Below, piece after piece: positions 23,563-36,435 of a stretch of 64,000 bases of DNA. Made by a program: the position numbers and the translations under genes. How positions within the stretch are numbered: position 1 is the stretch's first letter; each line of letters starts with the position of its first letter. This DNA comes from Siderastrea radians (Eukaryota; Cnidaria; Anthozoa; Scleractinia; Rhizangiidae). The DNA lies in NCBI GenBank assembly GCA_964017195.1, contig OZ024887.1:60690811-60754810 (forward strand), in the 5' to 3' direction. The notes beneath the pieces were generated by a model. It made no database searches and was not told where the DNA came from. It saw nothing but the letters and a program-made list of their open reading frames with translations.

Positions 23563-25549
23563 ATCTTAGGCTTGAACGAAAATTACTTATCTCCAGTTCT
23601 CAAAGAAACAGCATAATTTGCAACGATTGTACCTGTTTGTTAGTAGAACGCTTTCATCGATTCTATCAATCGTCTAAATAACCCTAAGTTAGGAAGTTCT
23701 AGCACCCCTTTTTTGTATTTCTAAGTCGATAATTCTACTTCTAAAATAAAAGCGGATGGGGTATCATCCACGTTACTTAGCAGCTCGGATTGTTGCAAAA
23801 TGAGAAAACGTGCTAGTTTCGATTTTCCTCGGATTGTCTCATGACTTTAAGGTAGACACACCTGTTTTGCCATAACACTCGAGTCTTCAGCTGGAATATT
23901 TGGCCGATTGTTATTGTTTACAATTAAAGTTCAACTTAAAAAGTCGGCGCCTCGTGTAAATGCATAATTGGAGCCTTGACACTCACATGAGTTAGGCGCA
24001 CTAAAGAGCAAAGGACTACTGCTAGAAGGACTGTTAGAAGTTCAGAGTTTCTATTGAATCTTTTTGGTGGCATATCAACTCAATTATCAGCAAATTATCA
24101 AAGGTAAGATGGTAAAAAGGTTTTGATCTGGGTAATCTTCACATATTTTCCAGTTTCAACGACGGGGAAAGTTGTTTCGGCAAGATGTTGCGCGTAAGCA
24201 TCGACGCCACACAGTTTTAAAATATAGCTTAACTTTTTATTTTGCTAATCAACTGAGTTGCAAATGAAAAACGAGAATGAAATTCGATTGGATTTATTAG
24301 AGTACAGCCCACCTAAAAGGGAAGTTTCCAATTATTTTCAGTCACTTTACTCAAAAAAACCCATAACCGTGATGAACGTTTTGATACCTAGTCTTTAGAA
24401 CCCTTTACTTCTTGCGGGTAACTGCCAATCACCACGTGCCACTTGAAAGTATTGCTCAAGTGCTTGACAATTTCATTCACCTTGAACAGCAACACAGGAA
24501 AATACTACTCAGTAGCTTACATTTGTTTTAAACTTTTATACCAAAAAAGACAGAAAATCAGAAGTAGGATCAAAACTTCAACTTATTGCCCCAGCTGACT
24601 CCAGGAGAGAGAATTAAGCAGAATGAGTTTTCCTCATTTCTTGGTTTTTCACCAGTTTACGTCAGCTTGGTCAACATTCTCGCTCCCAGAGCCTGCGATC
24701 CCTTTGGTCTGCTCAACGGCTCCCGATCCGTTCACCGTGGTACGTACGACGCATGCATATGCGCTGACTGTGTCGAAAATGAAGTAACTGTCACCCACAA
24801 GTTTTAACGGCGCGAAATTTGGTTGGTCGAGACGTTTTAGGCATTGTTTTCAGACTCTTTTCATCCGAACTTCACCCACGCAAATCCAACGTAAACGCTT
24901 GTACTGAAGAACCGGAAGCGTGACTTCTGCTCACCCTGTGTAAAATTTATCTTGACTTTGTTTATTTTTTGACTTCCGCCGGACTGCACTAAGTAATATA
25001 ATAATGCCTACTAAAAGGATTTTTCAATATATACGCCGAATTCACTATTCGCTTACAGAAAACGTGGCTACAGCTGACATGAGTTCCGTCCAGACGCCTA
25101 GCAGGCTACCGAACGTTTGTATGAGCTTTATATACTCTACTGCCTTTTATTTTCGTGTGGTTTTAACTTAGTTATTTTCGCGCGTCGCCAGAAATTCGCG
25201 GAAATCAAACCCACGACAATCGATCCAAGGATTGGAAAGGTATTTCTATTGTTTGCCATGAGCCAATGTAGGTTAGAGTGGCAATGTACCCTACTCTTCA
25301 CTGAGAAAGATATTGGTTCAGGTTATTAAACACGTGCATTGGCGATCAAACGTTATTTCTTGTACTTCGAGATTTACATTTCAGTTCCAATTTTTCATGC
25401 GACTCATCAAATATCAGGAGCTTTTTATCCGCTAGAATTCAATCAGACAAATTAACACGACTTACGGCCCGGGAATTCTATTCCCCGGGAAAATTTGAGA
25501 CATTAGGGTGTTTCTTGTCTCTTCATCTTTCCCGTTTTCTATTTCAGTC

Positions 25550-26912
25550 ATGGAATGCTTTGTGGAAGACCAAACAAAGAAACCACGAAAGCAACAAATG
25601 TCCAGAGAGAAAAGACTCTTAGCAAACCGACATGAAAGAGAACGGGTCCGAAAGATGAACGACGCCTATGAAGAATTACGGCGCACGTTTCCCAACTGTG
25701 AAGAAGCCAGAGTAAAGACAAAACTAGAACTGCTGCGCATTGCCACAAACTACATCCTCAGCCTGAAAGAACACCTTCAGAGCGTTATTCAGGATGGTTA
25801 TAAGTCCCCAGTGAATGTTCAGATGTATGCATCGGCGTTTGAAATGGATGGCAACGGAACAAGCGAACCGGGGCCCCAGATCTCTGATTACCCCTACCCG
25901 CCTCAGTTCCCTGCTTCACCGTCGCCGCCTTCCCAACTCCCTCTGCGTCACTTCACTCCTCGTCAAGCAGATCCTAGTGGACCCCAGTTTACCCCTCCAA
26001 TGCCAAGGAACCCTGACAGTTCCAGCCAGGATTTTTGCAGCCTTTTCACGAGCAGTCTTGTTGATGTGCATTCAGAGGAAAGCATCCTTTACAATCTACA
26101 GGCATAGTCGGAAACCAATAACGACTTCTATATTATGGACAGTTTTAAGGGTCCCCACATATTCTCTAACATACACCCACTCAATAGGGACACCCTGCTA
26201 AAACGGACACTTTCCTAGGTCCCAATGGTGCCCGTTGTTACTATACAAGGTTCAGGAAAATCATTGAATTGTAAGGATCCTTGTTGACAAGCATTTTCAA
26301 ATGAAAATTAGCCGAACTACGTTTCAGTTTCCCTCGAGGGGTCACTGCCAAGTTCACGAAAACTTGAAATGCAATTGAAATTACAAGCATAAATCAAATA
26401 GGGGTACGGTGTAAAAAATTATGAATGAAAGCGATCTATTGAGGTATTAACTAAATAGTTTTGCGCATATGGAATCAGACTAAGTCAGCAGCATTTCTGA
26501 CTCATTATCAGGGAGTGTTAGCTGCAATTTTGTGCTTCTCTTTTAGGTGATTTCCAATTGCGGGTTACTCGTGTTTAGTAACGCGTTGGTTTAGGTGACG
26601 GGTTATGTAGCCAGTATAAGTAAAGTAACGTGTACACACAAGTCGCATTAAAATTCACAGCATTGTCTTGTTTTGGTTGACAATTGGTTCCTTTTTGCCC
26701 TATAAGGGAGTTGGTTGCCACCGTACTTTGCATGGCCACCCAATTTCCTTATAAGGCAAAAAGCGGGATTATTCGCTGATAACCTGTGTGCGCTGTGAAC
26801 CAATCAGAAAACTGAAAATTCAATAACAGAGATTGAGAATTTAATAATACTATTTATTCTGTTTTCTCTCAAACAGAATGCAGCGTCGAGCTTTTACTGT
26901 GAAGACCATTAA
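25550..26912 (+). CDS. bHLH transcription factor, array copy 3
   Basis: Exons 25550-26101 and 26877-26912, terminal stop TAA, terminal peptide NAASSFYCEDH. Differences from copy 1: R15Q in the basic cluster before the bHLH, Y50C in the loop, I90V, S121P, L123S and P148T. The donor after CTACAG is GCATAG instead of GTATAG. Unless this weak GC donor is used, translation ends after one Ala at 26107 (185 residues). The bHLH frame is intact. Confidence 0.8.
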
Positions 26913-28221
26913 AACTCGTCGGGGGAGAATCGATAAATGGACAAACAGAACAGTGATATAAAAGCCATCATATGGAAAGCTCACGACTTTATATAAATTT
27001 AGTTTTATTGTGGAAACATGCTCATGTTTAAAGCAGTTGAACCCATCGTATGGAAATCTACTATAACAGCGCAATTCAGTTTCACTATGGAACCAACTGA
27101 CGATTGAAGCAGGTAGTGTAAAAAGGAGACCACACGAGGTCTAGGTGCCGCGACCATACTAATACTAATCCGTTTTACTTTTCTGCGGGTTTAATTTTTG
27201 CCGAAGGTCCCCATTATAACGACGAAAAACGAAGATCTTTGTCCCTGAAAATCGGAGGTTTTCGAAAACGCTCTCCAAAGTTGACACATTTGAAAAAGAA
27301 GGTCTGTCGCATTAGTGTAAAAGGGCAAAAACGGAGGTTTACAAAAACGCTGACGTCACGAAAAGATTTATGCATGCATGCACGGTGACGAAACAGATTT
27401 ATGCATGCGTGCACGCTGACGTCACGAACAGATTTATGCATGCATTAATATCCGCAGAAACTCATGAATTTCAAGCAAGCGATTGCAATGATTCTAAGTT
27501 ACCTGCGGTGGACGGTCGAAAACTCTAGTATGAACGCAAAACGTTTTATCCGTTTTCGAGAAGATGGAAACGGAGTTATCTAGAAACGTATTAGTGTGGA
27601 CAGGCTTAACAGCTAACCAGCTGGAATCAAAATTATAAGCCTAAATTAGGCGTACCGTATCAGAAGTAATCTTAAAATTGTAAAGTTGTACATTTAAGGT
27701 TTGCTTTGACGCGAATGTATAGGTCAATGAATTTCCAAACTCGGTACAAACTTTTGTACGGTGGTTCGGATTTCTTGTATATTTCTCCACGCTTACTTGA
27801 TTCTTTTTATTTTCCGGTTTCAATTACTTCAATGGTTTTTTTCTTGTTTTGTTTTTTCTTTAATTCAATAGTTTGACCAACTAGTACTAGAATCAAGACC
27901 AAATTAGGCATATTAGAAGTAATCTTAAAATTGTAGAACTTGTACATTCAAGGTCTGCTTAGATTCAATGAATTTCGAAAAATTTTACGATCGCTTGTAA
28001 GGCGATACTTTGGTTTCGCTTACTTCTTGAAACAGCTCGGAACCGGTTGTATAAAAACCCCACAGCTTAAGTTTAGGCTTTATACAGCCAGTACCTGGGT
28101 TTCAGAGTTTTTCTCGTGTGCTTCTGTGAGGCGCTTGAGCATAATAGACACTGATACAACACGACAAAATCCTCTGGTAACAGGGAATGCTTCTAGAAAA
28201 CCCACACTTGAGTGTGTGTAG

Positions 28222-28563
28222 GCACGGTGGAGTAGTCGTTAGGGCCTTGGACTTTTGATCGAAAGATTGGGTGGTCGGTGGTTCGAGGCTTCACCTTTTG
28301 GTGTCTGCCTCGCATCGTGTTTGTTTGTTTGTTTTTTTCGTGAGACAAGCAACTTTAGTCCGCATTGTCTCCCTCCACCGTGGTGAATTAATGCCTGCCG
28401 GCGAAAAAAGGGCTTTAAGGGTAGCCAGCGATGGACCTGTATCCCACCCCCCCGGTTGGAGGGGGGGAATAGTAATATTCCAAGATGCTTCATGCTACGG
28501 ATACTGCAGTTAGGCACCAGCTGTGTGGTCATCTGTGGCCCGAAGTGCGGCTTAACTTTCTTC
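28222..28563 (+). mobile_element. tRNA-derived SINE, unit 3
   Basis: This copy keeps an intact B box, GGTTCGAGGCT, confirming the tRNA origin of the head. Confidence 0.6.
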
Positions 28564-29552
28564 AAAGTAAGTCAGTGGTGTTTTATGCAACCGGACCCTG
28601 GTCCTGACTATTGTCTTTTTTACTGTATAATTAAATTTGATAGTCTGTGAAAGTTTTACATCGGTGAGATCAGTAGCGGACATGAAGTTTTTATAACTTT
28701 GTATTTGCTACTCTATTTAAGGTAGCAATTTTAATAAAGCATTTTTACCTGCAACCAGATTCAATTCATTGTTTTCATCGTTATGATAAAATGAGTTTGC
28801 TTGCATGAGCAACATTCAGAAACAAACATGACAAAGGAGGTAAATGGTAGGTAAAAACGACGTGACAACAGCTTCTGAGTCTAAAGTACTCTTCAGAACA
28901 AAGTTATCGAGAAAATAATTTTTACAAAATTGCAAGACACAGTATACGTCCGCCATGTTGGTGTCGCTCTTTGGGGCACCAATACGGCGGCCATCAAAGT
29001 CAGTACAAGAAATAAGCCAGTCAGTAATGAGATCAACACTCGCCCATTTCTCATCACACTTATAGAGATGACATATTAATGTTATAATGATACTTGATAA
29101 TTGAAAAGTAACCCTATAATATCGGTTTTATGAAATTTTGAGAGTTTCTGTGTTTCAAGCTGCCACAAATTTGATCAAATTTCAAACTGTTTTATTTGTA
29201 AAACGAAGCGATATATCGACATGAAACTTTCCGTGTAGATTTATCCAACTAGTGTGTTGAATATATCAAAAGAGCAGCTCTGCAATGGCCTTTAGTTAGT
29301 TTGTGTCTTAGAATTTTGATGACGTAACATGAAAACCAGCAATAGAGAAAAAAAACGCAAAGTCAAACAACGGTTACCATTCAGCTGCTGTCAATCATTG
29401 TAGCAGGTAACGTCAAGAATCACGCTCTTAGCGCGTGCAACTGATTCACTTTCAATCGACTGTCAATTGACTTTCATCAAATTTACGACTGACGTCAAAT
29501 ATCAAAGATCCCGTAGTCTCATCCCTTTCTGACCAACAGCTCAACGACCTTA

Positions 29553-29934
29553 TAGGGACACTGTCACCAATATAAAAAATAACCTTGAAAAGCTAAAAGA
29601 CGTATTCCAGTCAGAGGAAACCCAAAAATACTGGTTCAGCTTCTTTAAAATTACTCTACCAGTTCTGTGCGACTATAATTAGGTGCGTTTGGCTGAGGAA
29701 CACTACGATGGAAATGGATAGCTGCTTGAAAACATTAGGCTAATGTTTTCAGGTTTTCCTTTGTTTCTTGTAAAAATCACCAGAAACTGAATACGGTTTG
29801 TTCTCCGTTTGAGAAAATCATTCGATTTCTTCTCTTGACGTTCTAGGAGTATTCTGTGTACGAGAAAAGGTATTTAATTTAATTTTCAGCTCATTTTTCA
29901 CCCCAAAAGGTAAAAATCCCCGTGACAGTGTCCT
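29553..29934. mobile_element. MITE with AGGGACACTGTCAC terminus, unit 3
   Basis: Orthologous copy of the element at 8554-8937, flanked by TTA at 29550-29552 and 29935-29937. Confidence 0.7.
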
Positions 29935-30249
29935 GTTAATTACCAATCAGGCTGATGAAGCATAGATGCCATCAAATGACAACAATACACACCTGTAGTA
30001 TTCAGCTAAAAAAAGTAAAAGTCATCAAGCATTTGAAGTTTCAGTGGAGTTTGAATCTGCACTAGGAGAAACTTCGTACCCTTAACTGTCCACCAGAAAC
30101 GACTTTGTTTAACACTTTAAGCCCTAACAGTGACGAAATGAAATTTTTCTCTACATTATCACTACTTGTTCAGTGATTCAAGTGATGAGAATAAAGGAAG
30201 TGATCATCAAGGATAAGATGCCTTGATATTTGGACAACTTCTCCTTACT

Positions 30250-32032
30250 ACAATTGTGGCCATTAGACCTTGGGACACTTGGTAATATTTCAATGAGAAG
30301 TCAGAAAATGCAATCTCCACTGTATTTAGAAGTCTTTTACAAGTTTTATGACTATCTGTGCCCCCCTCCCAGCCTCCCCAAACAATGTTGAAGATCAGTC
30401 GCCAGTTTCAAAACCCAACTTCAACATTGTACATGGAGGGAGGGGGGCGAGGCAAGAGTATTTTTCAAATGACGCTAACGGGACGCGATTTCAGCAAAGT
30501 GTCCCAAGACTTATGGCCATAGTCTGTCTGAATGAGATCGATGATGAAATTGCCCAGTGCAACTGCAAACTAACCAAACTCTGTGACTTATGTACAGTTT
30601 CGATGGTAAAATGTGGTTGTGGGCGATTTGCATTGCAAACGGCCCATGTGACACAAGATCAGTTGGGGGAGGGGTGAGTAAGTGTCACTCCAGTAAAATG
30701 TTGGTGGAACAGTTCTTGGTGTGTAAAATATAAATATACAATCGAGTGACTTTTCTCATTGAAAGACGAAGTTATCACACCAAAACGATACCCTAATTTA
30801 TACTGTTAAAAGAGAGATAACGTACTTGCAACAAATGTAAGGCTTATTTTACAAAGTGACAGCATTGACTGAGCAAGCTTGAAAACGGATTTTTATTGTC
30901 CAAACAGCAAATCAATGAGGCTATAGGGTGCTCTTTTTACCCAAGTGACACAATTCACTCTGCATTTGAAAATATGTTCTTTCCGTTGAAGGCTAATAAA
31001 TCATAGTTCCTCACCAGACACTTCGAACTGGAATTTAAGTCACGCGTATAGCAAGTCATGGTTAATGAGTAACGCCAACAGTACTCGGCAACAGTACTCA
31101 GCAACATTTTCTGCTTTTTCTCGTTCTAGAATAGAAAGATTCCCAGTAAAGTGGTTCAAATGTATCACTCCTATTAGAATAATAGTTTAATCAGGTTTCC
31201 ATATCAATGGTGCTCGTTTTGGTCGGCTTTACCACAGCACTCGGCATATCGAGACTTTTCAATCTCAGTAAATTGAAGAAACTATTGCTAACATATTGGC
31301 ATAGAAAACAAAAGTAAACCTGAATAACCTGTGTTGTTACGCCTGACAATTTGTGTGAGTACTGTTGCTTTTTTATCTGAGTACTGTCAACGCAGTGAAA
31401 ACATAAACGTGTATGTTTCAACGCTCATATAGCTTCCTCTGTTAAATCAGACTGTTGTGAAAATAGCACTATTGCCTGTCATTGAACAACACTTTTTTAT
31501 ATCAGTAAGGAAACAGAACCCTATAAACGCTTATTTTAGCCCGAAAAGAAAATATGAAAAGATGTCATTAATACCACTTCCTGTACCTTCAATTAATAGT
31601 CCGCAAAGTAATGCCGCATGTCATGATAAAATATACTAACTACCCAGGACTATGGCTTGTTCGAGCTATTTCCGAAACGAGACTGTCTATTTCTACTACT
31701 CAAGGCTTATATTCTAAGCGACAAACTCTCTCTTTCAAACTAGTCTATAGACAATTGTGGCCATTAGACCTTGGGACACTTACTTGGTAATATTTCAATG
31801 AGAAGTCAGAAAGTGTAATCTCCACTGTAATTAGAAATCTTTTACAAGTTTTATGACTATCTGTGCCCCCCTCCCAGCCTCCCCAAACAATGTTGAAGAT
31901 CAGTCGCCAGTTTCAAAACCCAACTTCAACATTGTACATGGAGGGAGGGGGGCGAGGCAAGAGTATTTTTCAAATGACGTTAACGGGACGCGATTTCAGC
32001 AAAGTGTCCCAAGACTTATGGCCATAGTTGCA
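30250..32032. mobile_element. 1.8-kb insert made of two MITE copies and a spacer, unit 3
   Basis: Inserted in a site that is empty in units 1 and 2. Two ~275-bp copies of one element (30250-30522 and 31751-32030) stand in direct orientation. Each has termini CAATTGTGGCCATTAGACC and, inverted, TTGGGACACTT. The 1.2-kb spacer contains GTACTGTTG/CAACAGTACT motifs on opposite strands (31076-31106, 31358-31395). No transposase or conserved frame is seen. Confidence 0.6.
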
Positions 32033-32559
32033 GTTTCATGAGAAATGTATGGAGGACAGTAAGGAGAATATGCATTTTGATATCAGGGCTTAAAGGGTTA
32101 ACAAGAGATGTTAAAATTTCAGGGGGTTAACTTAATGTAAACACTAAAAGGATTTAACTTACAAAACGGTTTACGTTTCACTCACACTGCATATAAACAA
32201 TCAACATCCTCTGATCGCCAAACACCTCGTAAAGGTCCGTCGAACTTCAATACAATAACATCAAATGTTTGATGACAAAACATGTAACGTCTGCTACCAT
32301 ATTGGGTCCTGTTTTTTTCCGTGACGTGGCGAAGCTTAGATGAAAACGACAGTGTCAATTAGAAATTTAGTCCGTCAAGAGGGCATCTGCTCGGGTTGGA
32401 CGTCATCGACAACAGTCCTTTACAGGAGTGCTTTCAATAAACCAATCACAGCAGACAGCCTGGCCGTGGATTGACAACTTTGCTTGTTTAAGAGTGATCG
32501 CTGATACAAGTCATTTGGCGTAGCAACAAACGTTTTATGCGGTTGCATTTGAGTGGAAT

Positions 32560-32560
<1 letters not shown>

Positions 32561-32590
<30 letters not shown>

Positions 32591-32752
32591 GTTTATTCAG
32601 TATTACCATTTCTATACATGGTGTTACCGATTGAAATACAATAAGCAACTATGAGGGTTAAGAATAGTGAAAAAGGAAATACAAATGTATTTGAATGGTA
32701 TAATTAAGTATTATGATGTTTCTTTCGTCTTTCAAATGCTTGAAAAATGAAA
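32561..32752 (-). pseudogene. LINE 3' fragment cut by composite element, unit 3
   Basis: The (CAA)n end and last ~60 codons of the same LINE as 9773-10585, interrupted by the TSD GTAGCAG (32753-32759) of the composite element. The remainder of the LINE is missing in this unit. Confidence 0.6.
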
Positions 32753-32857
32753 GTAGCAGCACAGGCGTCCCAAACTCACGATTCGAGAAATCGATCGAAT
32801 AAATGATTTATGTAAGCGTATGAATGATTTATGTAAGCGTATGAGTGATTTATGTAA

Positions 32858-33333
32858 TGCGCCGATCAATTCGAAACTTCAACATCCCCCCCCCGGGCAT
32901 ACCCCGGGCATTTGACTGTGCATCGTGCCCGGGGAGGGGGGAATTTGAACGTTGCGTTTGAAGGGTGGGGAATTTGAAGTGGATTTATCTCTTGTTCTCA
33001 CGTAATACGCCCGTGAGTTTGTTCGGTTTTTGCAGGGTTTGACGGATTTACAAGACAGAGTTTCCCCTTTCTTAGTGAATAACTCTTTCAAAAAGGGTCT
33101 TTAAAAGACGTTTGAAGGTGCCATTACGGCATATCTCTCTGAAAAGCGTATAAAGTGTTTGATTGAAGAAGAAATTTGTCTTTGAGGAGAGGTATTTTAG
33201 TAGTAATTGGTGGGGCATTTGAACGGCTTTTTTGCCCCGAGGGTAGGGAATTTGAAGAAACCAATCTTCAAAAGTTCAAATGCCCGGGGGGGTGCCCGGG
33301 GGGGGATGCTGAACTTTCGAATTGATCGGCGCA
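32858..33333. mobile_element. 476-bp G-tract foldback MITE, unit 3
   Basis: Termini TGCGCCGATCAATTCGAAA and the inverted equivalent, flanked by TAA (32855-32857, 33334-33336). Runs of G and C next to the terminal arms, with repeated GGGGAATTTGAA words inside. Nested in the composite element. Confidence 0.75.
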
Positions 33334-33416
33334 TAAGCGTATCGAGTGGGACGTGACTACTTGAAGTGCGCGGCCGGTTGTGTTACAATTTAGGCCGTTG
33401 GAAATTTGAGCGCTCT

Positions 33417-33726
33417 ATAAGACTTTGTATGGAGTTTAAAATAACGTGGAATAAAAGCGCTCGACGAAATAAAATTTTACCGGTCTTCTTTTCAATAAAA
33501 TAAAGAAAATGTACTCACCTTTCTTGATTTCTGTTGTCCTTTTGGGCTATTTCATCGTTTTTGGGTGGTTTTGAGGTTTTTGTCGTAAACGATGAAATAG
33601 CCCAAAAGGACAACAGAAATCAAGAAAGGTGAGTACATTTTCTTTATTTTATTGAAAAGAAGGTAAAATTTTATTTCGTCGAGCGCTTTTATTCCACGTT
33701 ATTTTAAACTCCATACAAAGTCTTAT
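33417..33726. repeat. 310-bp near-perfect hairpin
   Basis: Two ~140-bp arms, ATAAGACTTTGTATGGAG and its inverse at the ends, are separated by a ~27-bp loop near 33575. The left arm has one extra GGTC. In unit 4 only the left arm and loop exist (44970-45139), followed by Penelope sequence. Confidence 0.8.
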
Positions 33727-36435
33727 TGATGAGTCAAGGTAAGATGTTATTATAAGCTGATTCTAGAAGTTTAAATCAAATCTTAGCCACCAATTTTGTT
33801 AGAATAGCAATTTTATCAAAAAAGTAGTGTTCAATAAAAGCACAATCACGCAAAACTAACGATGGCTTTGCACGTGCCCCCTCATTCTGATACAAATGTA
33901 CATCTCTTTGCCGTTCTCTGCAAAACAGATCGTCCAAGTGACCAATTATGTCTTTTCCTTCTCTGAAGTCCATAGTTTCGTCGTACGTACGAATTCATTT
34001 CCTCAGTAATATAATTCGGTCACATTGTACCAATTGAGCGATTTGGGTTAATTACAATGTAGGTGAGAAACGTTAATTTATTTTTTGAGGGACGTTTTCG
34101 CTGACCGGACGCCGTGATGGTTGCTTAAGTCTCTAATACTGTTGCGCCCGCCTTTTCCTTCCTTTTTTCAAATACGACCTAAGTATCGTATTTTTCAAAT
34201 TGCAATGATTTAACTGTCCACTATAACGATCACACTACTCGCCACTTTTCGTGTGAGCGATGGAAAACTTTGTTACACCTCGTTGATTTGTTCATTCATC
34301 GAAAACTCAGCTCGGGCGATAATTGGTAAATAATTGTTATATATAGACAAAATTTAAATATAAATGTTGTTAAAAATTAGAAAGTACTTAACGTTTTCGA
34401 TTATTGAGGCCATCAGCAGAGAAAAAAAATGCTTACAGAACCGGAGTTATTGTATCTTAGGCTTGAACGAAAATTACTTATCTCCAGTTCTCAAAGAAAC
34501 AGCATAATTTGTAACGATTGTACCTGTTTGTTAGTAGAACGCTTTCATCGATTCTATCAACCATCTAAATAACCCTAAGTTAGGAAGTTCTAGCACCCCT
34601 TTTTTGTATTTCTAAGTCGATAATTCTACTTCTAAAATAAAAGCGGATGGGTATCATCCACGTTACCTAACAGCTCGGATTGCTGCAAAATGAGAAAACG
34701 TGCTAGTTTCGATTTTTCTCAGATTGTCTCATGACTTTAAGATAGACACACCTGTTTTGCCATAACATTTGAGTCTTCAGCTGGAATATTTGGTCGATTG
34801 TTATTGTTTACAATTAAAGTTCAACTTAAAAAGTCGGCGCCTGGCGTGAATGCATGATTGGATCCTTGACACTCACATGAGTTAGGCGCACTAAAGAGCA
34901 AAGGACTACTGCTAGAAGGACTGTTAGAAGTTCAGAGTTTCTATTGAACCTTTTTGGTGGCATATCAACTCAATTATCAGCAAATTATCAAAGGTAAGAT
35001 GGTAAAAAGGTTTTGTTCTGGGTAATCTTCACATATTTTCCAGTTTCAACGACGGGGAAAGTTGTTTCGGCAAGAGGTTGCGCGTAAGCATCGACGCCAC
35101 ACAGTTTTAAAATACAGCTTAACTTTTTATTTTGCTAAACAACTGAGTTGCAAATGAAAAACGAGAATGAAATTCGATTGGATTTATTAGAGTACAGCCC
35201 ACCTAAAAGGGAAGTTTCCAATTATTTTCACTTTACTCAAAAAACCCATAACCGTGATGAACGTTTTGATACCTAGTTTATAGAACCCTTTACTTCTTGC
35301 GGGTAAATGCCAATCACCACGTGCCACTTGAAAGTATTGCTCAATTGCTTGACAATTTCATTCACCTTGAACAGCAACACAGGAAAATACTACTCAGTAG
35401 CTTACATTTGTTTTAACCTTTTATACCAACAAAGACAGAAAATCAGAAGTAGGATCAAAACTTCAACTTATTGTCCCAGCTGACTCCAGGAGAGAGAATT
35501 AACCAGAATGAGTTTTCCTTATTTCTTGGTTTTTCACCAGTTTACGTCAGCTTGGTCAACATTCTCGCTCTCAGAGCCTGCGATCCCTTTGGTCTGCTCA
35601 ACGGCTCCCGATCCGTTCACCGTGGTACGTACGACGCATACGTATGCGCTGACTGTGTCGAAAATGAAGTAACTGTCACCCACAAGTTTTAACGGCGCGA
35701 AATTTGGTTAGTCGAGACGTTTTATGCATTGTTTTCAGACTCTTTTCATCCGAACTTCACCCACGCAAATCCATCGTAAACGTTTGTACTGAAGAACCGG
35801 AAGCGTGACTTCTGCCCACCCTGTGTAAAATTTATCTTGTTTTTGTTTATTTTTTGACTTCCGCCGGATCGCACTAAGTACTATAATGTTTCCTACTAAA
35901 AGGATTTTTCAATATATACGCCGAATTCACTATTCGCTTACAGAAAACGTGGCTACAGCTGACATGAGTTCCGTCCAGACGCCTAGCAGGCTACCGAACG
36001 TTTGTATGAGCTTTATATACCCTACTGCCTTTTATTTTCGCGTGGTTTTTAACTTAGTTATTTTCGCGAGTCGCCAGAAGTTCGCGGAAATCAAACCCAC
36101 GACAATCAATCCAAGGATTGGAAAGGTATTTCTATTGTTTGCCCTGAGCCAATGTGGGTTAGAGTGGCAATGTACCCTACTCTTCACTGAGAAAGATATT
36201 GGTTCGGGTTCTTAAACGCGTGCATTGGCGATCAAACGTTATTTCTTGTACTTCGAGATTTACATTTCAGTTCCAATTTTTCATGCGACTCATCAAATAT
36301 CAGGAGCTTTTTATCCGCTAGAATTCAATCAGACAAATTTACACGACTTACGGCCCGGGAATTCTATTCCCCGGGAAAATTTGAGACATTAGGGTGTTTC
36401 TTGTCTCTTCATCTTTCCCGTTTTCTATTTCAGTC

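Larger units (their letters stand above)
32760..33726. mobile_element. truncated composite element, unit 3
   Basis: The left end matches 44314 onward: CACAGGCGTCCC, three GATTTATGTAAGCGT subterminal repeats, then a nested G-tract foldback. After a 310-bp hairpin (33417-33726) the sequence joins the next unit at TGATGAGTC. The right end of the element and about 1 kb of unit sequence are missing, so this is a deletion derivative. Confidence 0.65.
22034..33861 (+). repeat. array unit 3 (bHLH gene copy 3)
   Basis: Third unit. It shares the G-run insert with unit 2 but in a shorter form (937 bp). It shares the 1.8-kb double-MITE insert (30250-32032) with unit 4. Its right end carries a truncated version of the composite element seen complete in unit 4, joined directly to the next unit at 33727. 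Confidence 0.9.

Noticed and set aside
30348..30677. 109-residue frame in the double-MITE insert (again at 41784)
   Set aside because: Begins inside the MITE and continues into the spacer; identical in both units because the insert was duplicated, with no domain recognised.
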